From contig NC_071392.1 in assembly GCF_022682495.2 (NCBI RefSeq), positions 56,321,459 to 56,385,458 on the forward strand: a stretch of DNA of 64,000 bases, given 5' to 3'. The notes beneath the pieces were generated by a model. It was not told the origin of the DNA, did not search any database, and was given only the letters and a program-made list of their open reading frames with translations. A program made the position numbers and the translations under genes. Shown here one piece after another: positions 45,949-57,365 of this stretch (its first letter is position 1; each line of letters begins with the position of its first letter). The DNA is from Desmodus rotundus (Eukaryota; Chordata; Mammalia; Chiroptera; Phyllostomidae).

Positions 45949-46511
45949 TACAGGAAACCATTCCACTTGGCAGTGGCGAATGTAGCCCAGCCCCTGACTT
46001 GGAAAACCAGTGGGGAGTGAGTCGGCACACAGAACCCAAGCCTACAGGATTGGTTTTCCCGTGAGGAATCAGGTCTGCATTGTACCTAGGCTGCTTTGAG
46101 GCTTGCTTTTTGCTAAAACTCCCTCACCCTGAATTGAGGCAGCAAATGTTTACTGCATATCTTCCTAAAATCTATGCTAAACCTCCCAAGGATGGAGTGT
46201 ACCCAGTTCAACCACTTTTCCTTTTGCATTTGCAAATATCCTTTTTCTTTGTAGTAATTAGAAACTTCCTCTCCTTTGTTTTCTGTAAAAGGTAATCACC
46301 TAAAGTGAACCTGTGCACAGTAAATGAGGACCATCCTCAATGTAATGTACCCAGAAAAGCAATAAAAGTCTGTCCAAAGCATGGGTCGGGGCACTCTCTC
46401 TCTCAGAGACTGGCTGTATCATCCCTTTTTCTCCACAGGACTTCTGTAGTCTGTGTGAATTTGTTCATCTTATCCACAACATACAGACCCCACTGGATGG
46501 AGTCTGCATCA
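45949..46511 (+). mobile_element. Solo LTR 1 (class II-like, 563 bp)
   Basis: Starts TACAGGAAACCATTCC (family consensus here TGTGGGGAACC) and ends GTCTGCATCA. Polyadenylation signal AATAAA at 46361-46366 followed by CTCTCTCTCTCAGAGA. Flanked by a perfect 6-bp duplication GTATTG (45943-45948 and 46512-46517), the size typical of class II/betaretrovirus-like ERVs. It lies inside L1-F ORF2. No internal retroviral sequence: a recombined solo LTR. The same family occurs at 60783 and 62297. Confidence 0.87.
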
Positions 46512-47229
46512 GTATTGTACCACCCTCACATCCCTGGATGAATCCCACTTGATCATGGTATATTATCTTTTGAATATATTGCTGAATCCTGTTTGCCAAT
46601 ATTTTGTTGAAAATTTTAGTATCTATGTTCATCAGCAATATTGGCCTATAGCTTTCTTTTTAGGTTGTGTCTTTATCTGATTTTGGAATTTAGCAAATAC
46701 TGACCTCATAAAAAGAGTTTAGGTGTCCTTCTTCTAGGGTTTTTTGGATTAGTTTGTGAATAAACAGGATTAATTCCTCCCTAAATATTTGTTAAAATTT
46801 GCCTGTGCAGATATCTGGTTCTATACTTTTGTGCGATGATAGTTTTTTGGTTACTGCTTCAATTTCACTAAATGTTATTGGTCTATTAAGGCATTCTGCT
46901 TCTTCTTGACAGAGTTTTGGGAGATTATTAGTCCTACAAATTTTCCATTTCACCCAGTTTTTCAAATTTCTTTTTTTTTTTTAATTTTTATTGTTATTCA
47001 ATTACAGTTGTATGCCTTTTCTCCCCATCCCTCCACCCCACCACAGCTGAACCCACCTCCCTCCCCCACCTCCACCCTCCCCCTTGGTTTTGTCCATGTG
47101 TCCTTTATAGTAGTTCCTGTAATACCCTTTTCACACTGTGCCCGCACCCCCCCCCGCCCTGGCTATTGTTAGATTGTTCTTAACTTCAATGTCTCTGGTT
47201 ATATTTTCTTTGCTTTTTTCTTCTATTGA

Positions 47230-50200
47230 TTATGTTCCAGTTAAAGGTGAGATCATATGGTATTTGTCCCTCACCAAGTGGCTTATTTCACTTAGTATAA
47301 TGCTCTCCAGTTTCATCCATGCTGTTGCAAAGGGTATAAGCTGCTTCTTTCTCTCTGCTGCTTAGAATTCCATTGTGTAAATATACCATAGTTTTTGGAT
47401 CCGCTCGTTTGCTGATGGGCACTTCGGTTGCTTCCAATGCTTGGCTATTGTAAATTGTGCTCCTATGAACATTGGGGTGCACAGGATCTTTTGGATTGGT
47501 GTTTCAGGGTTCTTAGGGTATAATCCCAGCAGCGGAATTGCTGGGTCAAAGGGCAGTTCCATTTTTAGTTTTCTGAGGAAATTCCATATTGTTTTCCACA
47601 GTGGCCTCACCAGTCTGCATTCACACCAACAGTGCACTAGGGTTCCCTTTTCTCCACATCCTCTCCAACATTTGTTTGTGGATTTGTTTATGTTGGCCAC
47701 TCTGACTGGTGTGAGATGATACCTCATTGTGGTTTTGATTTGCATCTCTCTGATGGCTAGTGATGCTGAGCATCTTTTCATATGTCTCTGGGCCCTCTGT
47801 ATGTCTTCCTTGGAGAAGTGTCTGTTCAAGTCCTTTGCCCATTTTTTAATTGGGTTGTTTGTCTTCCTGGAGTGGAGTCCTGTGAGTCCTTTCTATATTT
47901 TGGAGATCAGGCCCTTGTCTGAGGTATCATTGGCCAATTGTTTTCCCATACTGTTGGTTCTCTTTTTATTTTAATGCTGTTTTCTTTAGCCATACAGAAG
48001 GTTTTTATTTTGATGAGGTCCCATTTGTTTATGCTTTCCTTTATGTCCCTTGCTTTAGGGGATGTGTCTATGAGGATGTTGCTGCGTGGAATATCTAAGA
48101 TTTTCCTGCCAATGTTTTCCTCAAGGACTTTTATGGTGTTACCACTTATATTTAAGTCTTTTATCCATCTTGAGTTTATTTTCGTGTATGGCGTAAGTTG
48201 GTGATTGAGTTTCATTTTTTTGCATGTAGCTGTCCAGATCTCCCAATACCATCTGTTGAAGAGGCTGTTTTTGATCCATTTTATGCTCCTGCCTCCTTTG
48301 TCAAATATTAATTGACCGTATAGACTTGAGTTTATTTCTGGGCTCTCTGTTCTGTTCCATTGGTCTATGTGCCTGTTTTTATGCCAGTACCACGCTGTTT
48401 TGATTACAGTGGCCTTGTAATACAGTTTGATATCAGGTATTGTGATCCATCCTGCTTTGTTCTTCTTTCTCAAAATTGCTGCAGCTATTCGGGGTCGTTT
48501 ATGGTTCCATATGAATTTCTGCAATGTTTGTTCTATATCTGTGAAATATGTCATGGGTACTCTAATAGGGATTGCATTGAATCTATAAATTGCTTTGGGT
48601 AGTATGGCCATTTTGATGATGTTAATTCTTCCAATCCATGAGCATGGTACATGCTTTCATTTGTTTGTATCTTCTTTAATTTCTTTCTTCAGTGTTGTGT
48701 AGTTTTCTGAGTACAGGTCTTTTACCTCCTTGGTTAGGGTTATTCCTAGGTACTTTATTTTTCTTGTTGCTATATCAAATGGGATTTTTTTCCTGATTTC
48801 TGTTTCTGCAGTTTCGTTGTTGGTATACAGGAATGCCTTTGATTTCTGGGTATTGACTCTGTATCCAGCTGTTTTGCCTAATTCATTTATTAGGTCAAGT
48901 AGTTTTTGGTGGAGTCTATAGGATTTTCCATGTACACTATCTTGTCGTCCGCCAACAGTGACAGTTTCATTTCCTCCTTTCCAATTTGGATGCCTTTTAT
49001 TGCTTTTTCTTGTCGGATTGCTGTGGCTAGGACTTCCAATACTATGTTGAATAGGAGTGGTGAGAGAGGGCATCCTTGTCTTGTTCCTGATCTTAGTGGG
49101 AAAGCTCTAAGTTTTTGTCCATTGAGTGTGATGTTGGCTGTAGGTCTCTCACATATGGCCTTAATTATGTTGAGGACTGCTCCCTTTATTCCCACTTTGC
49201 TGAGTTCTTTTTATCAGAAATGGGTGCTGTTCTTATCGAATGCTTTTTCCACATCTATTGATATGATCAAGTGATTTTTGTCTTTGCTGTTGTTGATGTG
49301 ATGTATTATGTTTATTGATTTGCGAATATTGTACCATCCTTGCATCCCTGGGATGAATCCCACTTGGTCATGGTGGATGATCTTTTTAATATATTGCTGG
49401 ATGAGGTTTGCTAATATTTTCTTGGGAATTTTAGCATCTATGTTCATCAGCGATATTGGCCTGAAGTTTTCTTTCTTCATGTGTCTTTATCTGGTTTTGG
49501 GATTAGGATGATGTTGACTTCATAAAAAGAGTTTGGGAGTCTTCCATCAGTTCGGATTTTTTAGAATAATCTGTGAAGGAAGGTTATCTCTTCCTTAAAT
49601 GCTTTGTAGAAATCTCCTGTGAAGCCATCTGGTCCAGGGCTTTTGTGTGATGGGAGTTTTTTGATGACTGTTTCAATTTCCTTTGCTGTTATTGGTCTGT
49701 TCAGGTTTTCTGCTTCTTCTTCAGTCAGTTTTGGAAGATTATATTTTTCTAGAAATGTGTCCATTTCATCTAGGTTTACAAATTTCTTAGCATACAGTTC
49801 TTCATAGTAATTTCTTACAATCCTTGTATTTCTGTGGCATCAGTTGTAATCTCTCCTCTTTCATTTCTAATTGTGTCTATTTGGATCCTCTCTCTTTTCT
49901 TCTTGATGAGCCTACTTAAAGGTTTGTCGATTTTGTTTATCTTTTCAAAGAACCAGATCCTGGATTCATTGATCCTTACAATTGTGCTTTTAGTTTCTAT
50001 GTCATTTAGTTCTGCTCTGATCTTCGTTATTTCCTTCCTTCTGCTTGCTCTGTGCTGTCTTTGTTGTTGTTCCTCCAGTTCTTGTAGGCACAGGGTTAGG
50101 TTGTTTGAACTGTTTCTAACTTCTTAAGGTAGGCCTGTATTGCTATGAACTTCCCTCTCAGGACTGCCTTTGCTGTGTCCCGTAGGTTTGGGTTGTTGTT

Positions 50201-51039
50201 AGTTCATTTTCATTTGTTTCCAGAAAATTTTTTATTTCTTCCCTAATCTCGTTCTTGACCCATTCATTGTTTAATAGCATGCTATTCAGTGTCCATGATT
50301 TTGAGTGTTTTGTGTTTTTTCCTTTGGGGTTGGTTTCTAGTTTCAGACCCTTGTGGCCAGAGAAAATGCTTGATATGATTTCAATATTCATGAATTTGTT
50401 GAGGCTTGCTTTGTGTCCTATCATGTGGTCTATCTTTGAAAAAGTTCCATGGACACTTGAAAAGAATGTGTATTTTGCTTCTTTGGAATGAAAAGCTCTG
50501 TATATATCAGTTAAGTCCATTTCCTCTAGGGTATTGTTAAGTGACAAAATATCTTTGTTGCTATTTTGTTTGGAAGACCTGTCCATTTTTGATAGTGGGG
50601 TGTTAAAGTCCCCTACTATAATTGTGATGCTGTCAATATCTTTCTTGAAATCCTCCAAGATTTTCTTTATGTATTTGGGTGCTCCTATGTTGGGTGCATA
50701 TATATTTACAATGTTTATGTCTTCTTGGTGGATTGTTCCTTTGAGTATTATGAAGTGACCTTCTGGGTCTCTCTTTATGGTCCTTTTTTGGAAGTCTATT
50801 TTGTCTGATATGAGTATTGCTACCCCTGGTTTTTTTTCCTGTCCATTTGCTTGGAAAATTTGTTTCCAGCCCTTCACTTTCAGTCTGTGTAAGTCTTTTG
50901 TCCTGAGATGGGTCTCTGGTAGGAAGCATATGTGTGGGTCATGTTTTCTTATCCATTCAGCTATTCTATGTCTTTTGATTGGAACATTTAATCCATTTAC
51001 GTTTAAGGTTATTATCGATAGGCAGTTATTCATTGCCAT
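47230..51039 (-). pseudogene. L1-G ORF2 (several frameshifts)
   Basis: Endonuclease open for 293 codons from 51039 ([28 protein letters not shown] all present) until a 1-bp deletion near 50180, shared with L1-H. RT blocks [13 protein letters not shown] (49620-49580), [14 protein letters not shown] and LSLLADD (Phe to Leu next to the catalytic Asp pair, near 48960) follow in shifted frames. The C-terminal domain is open at 48611-47907 and 47829-47362, with [18 protein letters not shown] retaining the CX3CX7HX4C spacing. Further frameshifts lie near 49560, 49480, 49200, 48920 and 47930. Non-functional. Confidence 0.92.
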
Positions 51040-51085
51040 TATTTCCTACCTGTGTTCCTTTGTCTTTCTCTTTTCCTTCCTTTCC

Positions 51086-52014
51086 TTAAAGCGGTCCCTT
51101 TAGCATGTCTTGCAGAGCTGGTTTGTTGGAGCTGTATTCTTTTAGACTTCTTTTGTCTGGGAAACTTTTTATTTGGCCCTCTATCTTGATTGAGAGCCCT
51201 GCTGGGTAAAGTAGTCTAGGTTGCAGGCCTCTGGTTCTCATTACTTGGAATATTTTTTGCCATTCTCTTCTGGCTTTGAGTGTTTCCATTGAGAAGTCAG
51301 TTGCTAATCTTATTGGGGCTCCCTTGTATGTTACTTCCTTTTTCTCCCTTGTTGCCTTTACGATCCTCTCTTTGTCTTGGAAATTTGCCATTTTAATTAT
51401 GATGTGTCTTGCAGTGGGTCTCTTTGGGTTCCTTTTGCTTGGGACTCTCTGTGATTCCTGGATTTGTGTGACTTTTTCTCTCATCAGATTAGGGAAATTT
51501 TCCATCATTGCTTTTTCAAACAGGTTTTCTATCCCTTGCTCTTCTTCTCCTTCTGGTGTTCCTATTGTATGGATATTGTTACGTTTCATGTTGTCCTGCA
51601 TTTCCCTTATTGCCTCTTCTTTCTTTCTGAGCCTCTTTTCCTTTTCTTGCTCTTTCTGGGTGTTTTTTTCTAGTTTTTCCTCCAGCTCACTGATCCGATC
51701 CTCTGCTTCATCAAGTCTGCTTTTTATTCCTTCGAGTGTGTTCTTCAATTCAGAAATTGTATTCTTCATTTCCTCTTGGCTCTTGTTGATAGTTTCTATT
51801 TCCTTTTTCATGTTGATATAGTTTGCAGTGAGTTCATTGTAGTTTCCTTGTATTTTGTGGTAGTTCTCTTTGAGCTCAGAGAGCTCAGTGAGCTTCCTTA
51901 TGAGCATTGCTTTAAGTCAGTATCTGATAGTTGACTTGTCTCTTTTTCAGTTAGCATTCTTTCTGAGACTTCCTCCTTTCCTTTCATTTGGGAATTGTTT
52001 CTTTGTCTTCCCAT
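51086..52014 (-). pseudogene. L1-G ORF1 (one early frameshift)
   Basis: Start ATG at 52014 and stop at 51086 give 929 nt, one base short of a whole frame. The 1-bp loss is near 51910 (TTTGAACTCAG reduced to TTTAAGTCAG in plus orientation). Downstream, 273 codons are open and contain the full coiled coil, the RRM (NNIHTIGTPEGEEEQG) and the C-terminal domain (YPAGLSIKI). An internal ATG at 51907 (MLIRKL) could in principle start a shortened protein. Confidence 0.88.
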
Positions 52015-53610
52015 TGTTTGTGAGACTCTTCTTGTTGGACTCTGCTTTTTAAATTGCTCTATTCTGAGTCCCTGGGTTTATGGTATGAACTTCTATGGTG
52101 GAATGCCAATGGGATTCGGTGGTGCTGTCTCCTTAATCTCCTGTGCTCACTGGTCTTGAGCTGACGTTTATTGGTTTAACAGGGTCTAACTCTAGTCCTT
52201 TCAGCACTCCAGGTTTTGTTGTCTCACCTGTGGGAAAAAGAGAAAGGGGGGAAGAAAGAAAAAAAAAGGATGGGAAGGAGGGGAAAAGGAAATAGAAAAG
52301 GAGGAAAGTAAGGAAGGAGGGAAGAAGGAATAAAGAAAGATCGGAGGCAAGATAAAAAGGAATTTTAAAAAAATTAAAACAAAGAAATAGATAAAAGAAG
52401 GCAGGAAGAAGATATAAAAATGGTAAAGGATGGGAGGAAGAAGGAATGAAGAAAAAAAAAAGAGAGAGGAAGAAGGAATTCAGGGGGAAAGGAGGAAAGG
52501 AAAAAAAAAAATCTTCTGCTGGCTTTAAACCCGTCAGGTTAATTCTGCTGGTTGTCCTGTCTGTGCAAGGGGAGGGGTGGTTGGAAGGATTGGTTTTGCT
52601 TTTCTCCCTTCCTGGGCCACACTCTTCGCTGTTGTTCAGCCTGCAGTCTACCCTAGCCCTGCAGCTCCCCTCTGCTGGGTTTTCTGCCTTTGTCCTAGAG
52701 AGCTAGTAGGCCCTGCAGGGCTCTGTGTGCAGGTGTTAGGTAGGCGTTGTAGGTGTGGTCCCTGGCAGGCAATCAGGCTGTAGATCAGCCAATCTAGCAG
52801 CTTTGTTCTTGGGACTGGCAAGTGGTGGCTCCAGCTGCTTTGGCTTGGGACCCGTGTGAGTGCAGCAGGGGGATCCAGCTTCTTTGGGTTTGGGAAGCTC
52901 TCAAGTGGCTTTGTGCTTGGAGTGCGCAGCCTGTGATCCAGCCGCCCTGGGCTTGAGTCTCTTGGTTGGGCGGTGCCGCCAGGTGACTGAATCACGAGGC
53001 ACTCGGGTCCGAGGTTTTGGGCCTGTGTGTGGAGCAGCTAACCTCTGCTCCAGATGCTCTGGGAGGTTTCAGGTGTGGGCACCCCTCCGGGGTTTCATGT
53101 GTGTGCCCCCAGTTCGCTAATCGCGTGCGTGCAACCGCGCCTCAGGTGAGCTCCAGGGCTGCTTATCTGGCGCTCGCAGTCAGGGGGCAGAGGGGGGAGG
53201 GGCGCCAGGGGCCGCGGCTGCTGCTGAGAGTTCTCTAACTAGCCCCTGAGTGTCTCTATTTTCTTTTTCTTTTTGAGAAATTCCTCCTATTCAAGTCCCC
53301 CTGGTCCAATCAAGCACCTGGCTGCTCACAGCTCAGCGGTGGCCCTCTCCCAAGACTCCTGCAGCAGTCCCTGCGCCTGGGCTGGCGCTTCTGCCACCCT
53401 TGTACCGTGCGGTCCCAGGTCCCAGGGACCTTATTGTCCTTAAGCACTCTTCTTACCGTCAGATCTTTCAGTGTCCTCTATCTTTGGTCTCTGATCTTCA
53501 TATATGCTGGAATACTGTTGGCTGTTCGCTCTGCTCCTCAGATCAGCTAGGTATTTCCCTGGCGTTGAGGGGAAGTGGACTCCGCTCCCACCTATGTTGC
53601 CGCCATCTTC
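52015..53610 (-). promoter_or_regulatory. L1-G 5' UTR
   Basis: Same architecture as L1-C: polypurine on the plus strand (about 52230-52510), then the GC-rich half, then the YY1-like motif GCCGCCATCTTC at 53599-53610. CpGs partly retained (for example GCGTGCGTGCAACCGCGCC near 53125). Confidence 0.8.
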
Positions 53611-54594
53611 TCAAATTTCTTAACATATAGTTGTTCATAGTAATTTCTTACAATCCTTTGTATTTTTGTTTATGAATTGTAATACCACCTCTTTCAGTTC
53701 TCGTTTTATTAATTTAGGTCCTCTCTATTATTATTTTATTATTATTATTATTGATGATTTTGGTTAAAGGCTTATTGATTTTTTATCTTTCAAGGAACCA
53801 GCTCCTTAATTTTTTGATCCTTTGAATTGTTCTTTTAGTCTCTAAGTCATTTAATTTTGCTCTGATATTATTTCCTTCCTTCTACTGATTATGGGATTTG
53901 TTTGTTGCTATTCTTTTAGTTTTTATAGATGTAGAGTTAGGTCATTTATATGAAATTTTAAAATCTTTTTTAGGTAGGTCTGCATTGCTATGAACCTCTC
54001 TTTGAGGCTGGTCTTTCTGTATCCCACAGATTTTAGGTTTTTGTGTGTTCACTTTCATTTATCTCTAAGAATTTTTGGTTTCTTCCTTGATATCATTGTT
54101 TACCTATTCATTGTTTAAAAAAAAAAACCATGTTATTCGTTCTCTCTATATTTAACTGTTTTTAAAGTTTTTCCTTGAGGTTTGCTTCTCGTTTCAAGCC
54201 ATTATGATATGAGAAGATGCTCAATATGATTTAGATTTTCTTGAATTTGTTGAGGCTTGTTTTGTGTCCTATCATGTGGTCCAATGGACCACATGCAAAT
54301 GAAACATCTTTGAAAATGTACCATGTACATTTAAAAAGAATGTATAGTTTGCCTTTGGGATGAATGGTTCTGTATATATCTGTTATGTCCATTTGATCTA
54401 GCGTGTCATTCATTGCCACAATATCCTTGTTGATTCTTTATTTGGAAGATCTATCCATTGTTGACAGTCAGGTGTTAAAATCCTCTACTATAAGTGTTGT
54501 TGTCTATATTTGTCTTGAAGTCCTCCAAGATTTTCCCTATATATTTGTAGGGTCCTACATTGGGTGCATATATGTTTACAATGTTTATAGCTTC

Positions 54595-56086
54595 TTTTTA
54601 AAAATATATTTCATTGATTATGCTATTACAGCTGTCCTATTTTTTTCTCCCCTTTCCCCCCCTCCACCCTGTACCCCCCTCCCACCAGCATTCCTCCACC
54701 TTAGTTCATGAAAATGGGTTGTACATTTAAGTTCTTTGGCTTCTCCATTTCCCATACTATGATTAACCATCCCCTCTCTATTTTGTACCTACCATTTATG
54801 CCTCTTATTCTCTTTACCTTTTCCCACATTCTCCCTCTTCCCCCTCTGCACTGATAACTCTCCATTTGATTTCTACTTCTGTGATTTTGTTCCTGTTGTA
54901 GTTGTTTGCTAAATTAGTGGTTGTTTTGGGTTTTGGGGGGGTTGGTTTAGTTGTTGATAGTTGTCAGTTCGGTGTCATTTTACTGTTCATAGTTTTGATA
55001 TTCTTCTTTTTCTTAGATAAGTCTCTTCACCATTTTATGTAATAAAGGCTTGGTGATGATGAACTCCTTTAATTTGACCTTATCTGGGAAGCACTTTATC
55101 TGCCCTCCCTTTCTAAATGACAGCTTTGTTGGATAGAGTAATCTTGGATGGAGGTCCTTGCCTTTCATGACTTCAAATACTTCTTTCCAGTCTCTTCTTG
55201 CCTGGAAGTTTACTTTTGAGAAATCAGCTTACAGTCCTATGGAAATTCCTTTGTAGGAAACTGTCTCCTTTCTTCTTGCTGCTTTAAGATGCTCTCCTCA
55301 TGCTAGGTGAAATAAGCCAGATGGTGAGGGACAAATAACATATGATCTCACCTTTAACTGGAACATAATCAACAGAAGAAAAAAGGAAACAAAATATAAC
55401 CAGAGACATTGAAGTTAAGAACAATCTAACAATGGTCAGGGGGGTGTGGGGAGGGGGCAGTGAGGAGAGGAGATTACAAGAACTACTATAAAGAGACATG
55501 GACAAATCATGGGGGAGGGTGGAGGTGGGGGAGGGAGGGGGGTTCGGCTGGGGTGGGGTGGAGGGATGGGGAGAAAAGGCATACTACTGTAATTGAATAA
55601 CAATAAAATTTTTTTAAAAAGATGCTCTCCTTATCTTTAATATTAGATAATGTAATTATGATGTGCCTTGGTGTGTGCTTCCTTGAGTCCAACTTCTTTG
55701 GGACTCTCTGAGCTTCTTTGACTTCCTGGATGTCAATTTCCTTTGCCATATTAGGGAAGTTCTCCTTCATTATATTTTCAAATAAGTTTTCCATTTCTTG
55801 CTATTCCTTTTCTCCTCCTGATACCCCTATGATTTAGATATTGGAATATTAAAGTTGTGCTGGAGGTTCCTAAGCCTCTCCTTATTTTTTTGAATTCTTG
55901 TTTCTTCATTCTGTTCTGATTGAATATTTATTTTTTCCTTCTGGTCCATACAATTTATTTGAGCTCTGGTTTACTCCCCATCTTTGTTGATTCCCTGTAC
56001 ATTTTCCTGACAGGTTCACCTAACCAAAGAAATATGGCCCAAATGAAATAACAGATCAAAGCTCCAGAAGGATTACAACTAAGTGA
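54595..56086 (-). mobile_element. HAL1-like (half-L1, ORF1-only) element
   Basis: Flanked by TGTTTATAGCTTC (54582-54594) and TGTTTATAGTTTC (56087-56099), a 13-bp duplication with one mismatch. Reading minus, it has a short 5' leader and an ORF1-type protein only (ENLFENIMKENFPNMAKE, then RHIIITLSNIKDKE at 55794-55620). The continuation beyond the nested L1 tail is 55285 to about 55060, followed by a C/T-rich (plus strand) 3' UTR and tail at 54595. No ORF2 sequence. This is the layout of HAL1 elements, which depend on L1 ORF2p. Broken by stops and by the nested insertion. Confidence 0.75.
55299..55618 (+). mobile_element. 5'-truncated L1 3' end nested in the HAL1-like element
   Basis: Starts in the last ORF2 codons (GCTAGGTGAAATAAGCCAG), contains the stop and G-rich 3' UTR, and ends AATAACAATAAAATTTTTTT. 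Perfect 13-bp duplication AAGATGCTCTCCT (55286-55298 and 55619-55631). 3' end of the C/G type. The youngest event in this nest: L1 in HAL1 in L1-F. Confidence 0.93.
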
Positions 56087-56489
56087 TGTTTATAGTTTCC
56101 TGATGAATTATTTCCTTTAAAATTATAAAATGGCCTTTCTTGTCTCCCTTTATGAGCTTTTTACTGTAATCTCTTTTGTCTGATATAAGTATTGTTACCT
56201 TGGCTTTTTTTTTGCTAGTCCATTTACTTGGAATATTTTTTCCAACCGTTCATTTTCAGATTTGTAGGTCCTTTGTTCTGAGGTGGGTCTCTTGAAGACA
56301 GCATACATGTGGACAGCATATATAAGATTTCTTTTCCATTCAGCTACCCTTTGTTTTTTGATTGGAGCATTTATTCAATTTACATTTAAGTCTATTATTC
56401 ATAGGTACTTATTTATTGTCATTTTCCCCCTTTGTATCTGTTTTCCTCTCTCTCTTATTCTTCCCCTTCATTTTCTTAAATCAGCACCT

Positions 56490-57365
56490 ATACCATGTCT
56501 TGCAGTGCTGATTTGGTGGAAGTGTATTCTTTGAGCCTTCTTTTGTCTGGAAAACTCCTTATTTTGCCTTACATTTTATTTGAGAGCCTTGCTGTTTAGA
56601 GTAATATTGGTTGCAGGTCTTTGCTTTTCATTATTTGGAATATTTCTTGCCATTCACTTCTGACTTTTAGTGTTTCTGCTGAGAAATCAGCTGCTAGTTT
56701 TATCATAACTCCTTTATATGTTATTTTTCCCTTGCTGCCTTTAAAGTTCTCACTTTGTTTTTAAGATATGGCATTCTAATTATCATTAGGTTTGAGTAGA
56801 CCTCTTGAGTTCATCTTGATTGGGACTCTCTGCGCTTCCTAAACTTGAATGGGTTTTCTTTCTCCAAGTTAGGTAAATTTTCTGTCATTATTTTTTCAAA
56901 CAGGTTTTCTATCCCTTGCTCCTTTTCTTCTCTTTCTGTTATTCCTGTGATGTAAATGTTTTTACATTTCATGTTGTCCTGAAGTTTTCTTATACTGTCC
57001 TGATATTTTCTGAGTCTTTTTTCATTTTGTTGTTCTGAGTATTTCTTTCTACTTTGTATGCCAGCTCATTGATTTTATCCTCTGCTTCTTCCAGCCTGCT
57101 TGTAATTCCTTCTATTCTATTTTTTTTATTTCAGATATTGTATTCTTCATTTATTCTTGGTTCTTGTTTATAGTTTGTATTTCCTCTTTCATCCTGTCAT
57201 GGTTCCCACTCAGTTCTTTGTTCTTGTACATGACTTCCTTGAGCAACCTTATAATCATTTCTTTGAAATCTATGTCTGATAGATTTCTTGCCTCAATTTA
57301 ATTTTGCTCCATTTATGGGGATACTTCTATTCCTTTGATTGAGTGTTCTTTCTTTGTCTCCACAT
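56490..57365 (-). pseudogene. L1-F ORF1 remnant
   Basis: Order on the minus strand: start near 57365, coiled-coil region, RRM-like region (the phrase for SIPCSF/FSNRFSIPC-type antisense near 56900 marks it) and C-terminal part near 56600. Frames are interrupted many times. Identified by alignment by eye with L1-A and L1-C. Confidence 0.75.

Larger units (their letters stand above)
46973..53610 (-). mobile_element. L1-G: full-length L1, minus strand, inserted in L1-F
   Basis: Target-site duplication TCAAATTTCTT at 46962-46972 and 53611-53621, exact, so the 6.64-kb boundaries are certain. 3' UTR 46973-47229, ORF2 51039-47230, ORF1 52014-51086, 5' UTR to the GAAGATGGCGGC terminus at 53610. The cleavage site in sense (GTT/AAGAAA) fits the L1 endonuclease. 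Next to L1-C it is the best preserved copy. Confidence 0.94.
43990..56422 (-). pseudogene. L1-F ORF2 remnant (pieces 56422-56087, 54594-53611, 46972-46512, 45948-43990)
   Basis: The start codon region reads MTINKYL (56422). Endonuclease, linker, RT and C-terminal pieces follow in the correct order across the inserted elements. At 54419-54231 the phrase KLYILFKCTWYIFKD and at 45770-45540 the RT palm are seen. The AACAC... zinc-knuckle region is largely lost near 44300. Many stops and small indels. Non-functional. Confidence 0.83.
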
